Positions 63,823-64,000 of a stretch of DNA of 64,000 nucleotides are shown here, piece by piece. A program made the position numbers and the translations under genes. The DNA lies in the NCBI GenBank assembly GCA_955652705.1, contig CATPBK010000044.1, positions 1 to 64,000 on the forward strand. The letters are read 5' to 3'. Numbering within the stretch: position 1 is the first letter of the stretch; each line of letters starts with the position of its first letter. The notes under the pieces are model-generated. The model saw only the letters and a program-made list of their open reading frames with translations, searched no databases and had not been told where the DNA came from. This DNA is from Candidatus Dormiibacterota bacterium (GTDB taxonomy: Bacteria; Chloroflexota; Dormibacteria; Dormibacterales; Dormibacteraceae).

Positions 63823-64000
63823 GTGCGGGTTGAGCTGGTGACGCGCAAGGGCTGCCACCTCTGCGACGAAGCCCAGGCCACCCTGGAGGCCGCCGGGGTC
63901 GAGGTCGTGCCGCTCGACGTCGATGCCGATGCAGAGCTGCTCCGGCTCTACGACTTCAGGGTCCCGGTCGTCCTCCGCCACGGAAGAGTCGCCGCCGAGG
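63823..64000 (+). CDS. Glutaredoxin/thioredoxin-like protein (3' end outside window)
   Basis: First 59 residues of a DUF836/glutaredoxin-like protein: VELVTRKGCHLCDEAQATLE with a C-x2-C pair (CHLC), then a beta-alpha unit and LYDFRVPVVLRHGR containing the cis-Pro of the thioredoxin fold (RVPVV). GTG start lies 10 nt after TAGGCT (63807-63812), so it may be leaderless. Cut by the window edge; substrate unknown. Confidence 0.75.
   Translation, partial: MRVELVTRKGCHLCDEAQATLEAAGVEVVPLDVDADAELLRLYDFRVPVVLRHGRVAAE

Noticed and set aside
1-64000. CRISPR arrays, prophage, integrases, insertion sequences, complete rRNA and tRNA genes
   Set aside because: Looked for short regularly spaced repeats, transposase/integrase motifs, tRNA-like cloverleaf ends and rRNA blocks; none found. 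The repeats present are irregularly dispersed and unlike CRISPR units.

Overview
This window is a dense stretch of a GC-rich (roughly two-thirds G+C) bacterial chromosome from an uncultured-looking Terrabacteria lineage, most like Dormibacterota/Chloroflexota. That placement is inference. It rests on the combination of RNase J with RNase Y, SpoVS, LL-diaminopimelate aminotransferase (DapL), a Gram-positive-type LexA with CGAAC-N4-GTTCG boxes, a LysM protein divergent from lexA, a PgsA-CinA fusion, and zinc-ribbon proteins of a type common in Chloroflexota. About 60 protein genes are visible, nearly all housekeeping and mostly on the + strand. I see no tRNA gene, complete rRNA gene, CRISPR array, insertion sequence or prophage.

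Layout. 1-5.0 kb: dinG (cut by the window edge), rsmI, tatD, a secreted 3D-domain protein, rsmA. 5-9.8 kb: an MFS transporter, dedA (-), thrS, a lipoprotein (-). 9.9-18.1 kb: the infC-rpmI-rplT operon behind a structured leader with an intrinsic terminator, then an rRNA 2'-O-methylase, pheST, cvpA, tyrS, yebC. 18.1-23.2 kb: ruvCAB, a DUF2905 gene, secDF. 23.2-30.5 kb: the classic rimP-nusA-ylxR-infB-rbfA-nrnA-truB-ribF operon. 30.5-35.4 kb: four lipid/glutathione-type genes (GlpB-like, alkyl-DHAP-synthase-like, diacylglycerol kinase, gamma-glutamyltransferase) placed between ribF and rpsO-pnp. 35.8-44.7 kb: rpsO-pnp, dapB, asd, dapA, a type-4 uracil-DNA glycosylase, RNase J. 45-64 kb: ftsK, rodZ-like, pgsA-cinA, recA, recX, rny, ymdB, spoVS, miaB, mutS, mutL, miaA, dapL, hflX, lexA (-), an SOS-controlled LysM protein, and a glutaredoxin-like gene cut by the window edge.

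The unusual content lies between and at the edges of genes. (1) Three families of dispersed, palindromic, probably RNA-structured elements sit in or beside informational genes. Family A is about 213 nt (three copies: after rplT, after infB, after recX). Family B is 189 nt (two copies: ruvA/ruvB and rimP/nusA). Family C is a two-hairpin unit of about 60 nt, some copies of which are translated in frame (RodZ-like linker, RuvC tail). Stems differ between copies yet stay complementary, which points to selection on RNA structure. (2) Many genes lack ATG/GTG/TTG at the position the protein family requires. CTG fits in rsmI, rsmA, ruvB, nusA, nrnA, miaB and hflX; six of these CTGs lie in a CTGA that overlaps the stop of the preceding reading frame. 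ATC fits in infC and dapB, and ACG in ylxR. Both family B copies end at such a CTGA and contain a 62-codon frame that links upstream stop to downstream start. Together these suggest a translational-coupling system built on NTGA junctions and inserted RNA elements.

SOS control is readable directly: boxes lie in the recA promoter spacer, over the lexA -35 and (two) at the LysM gene. Several genes have TANNNT -10 motifs 6-10 nt before the start codon, suggesting leaderless mRNAs.
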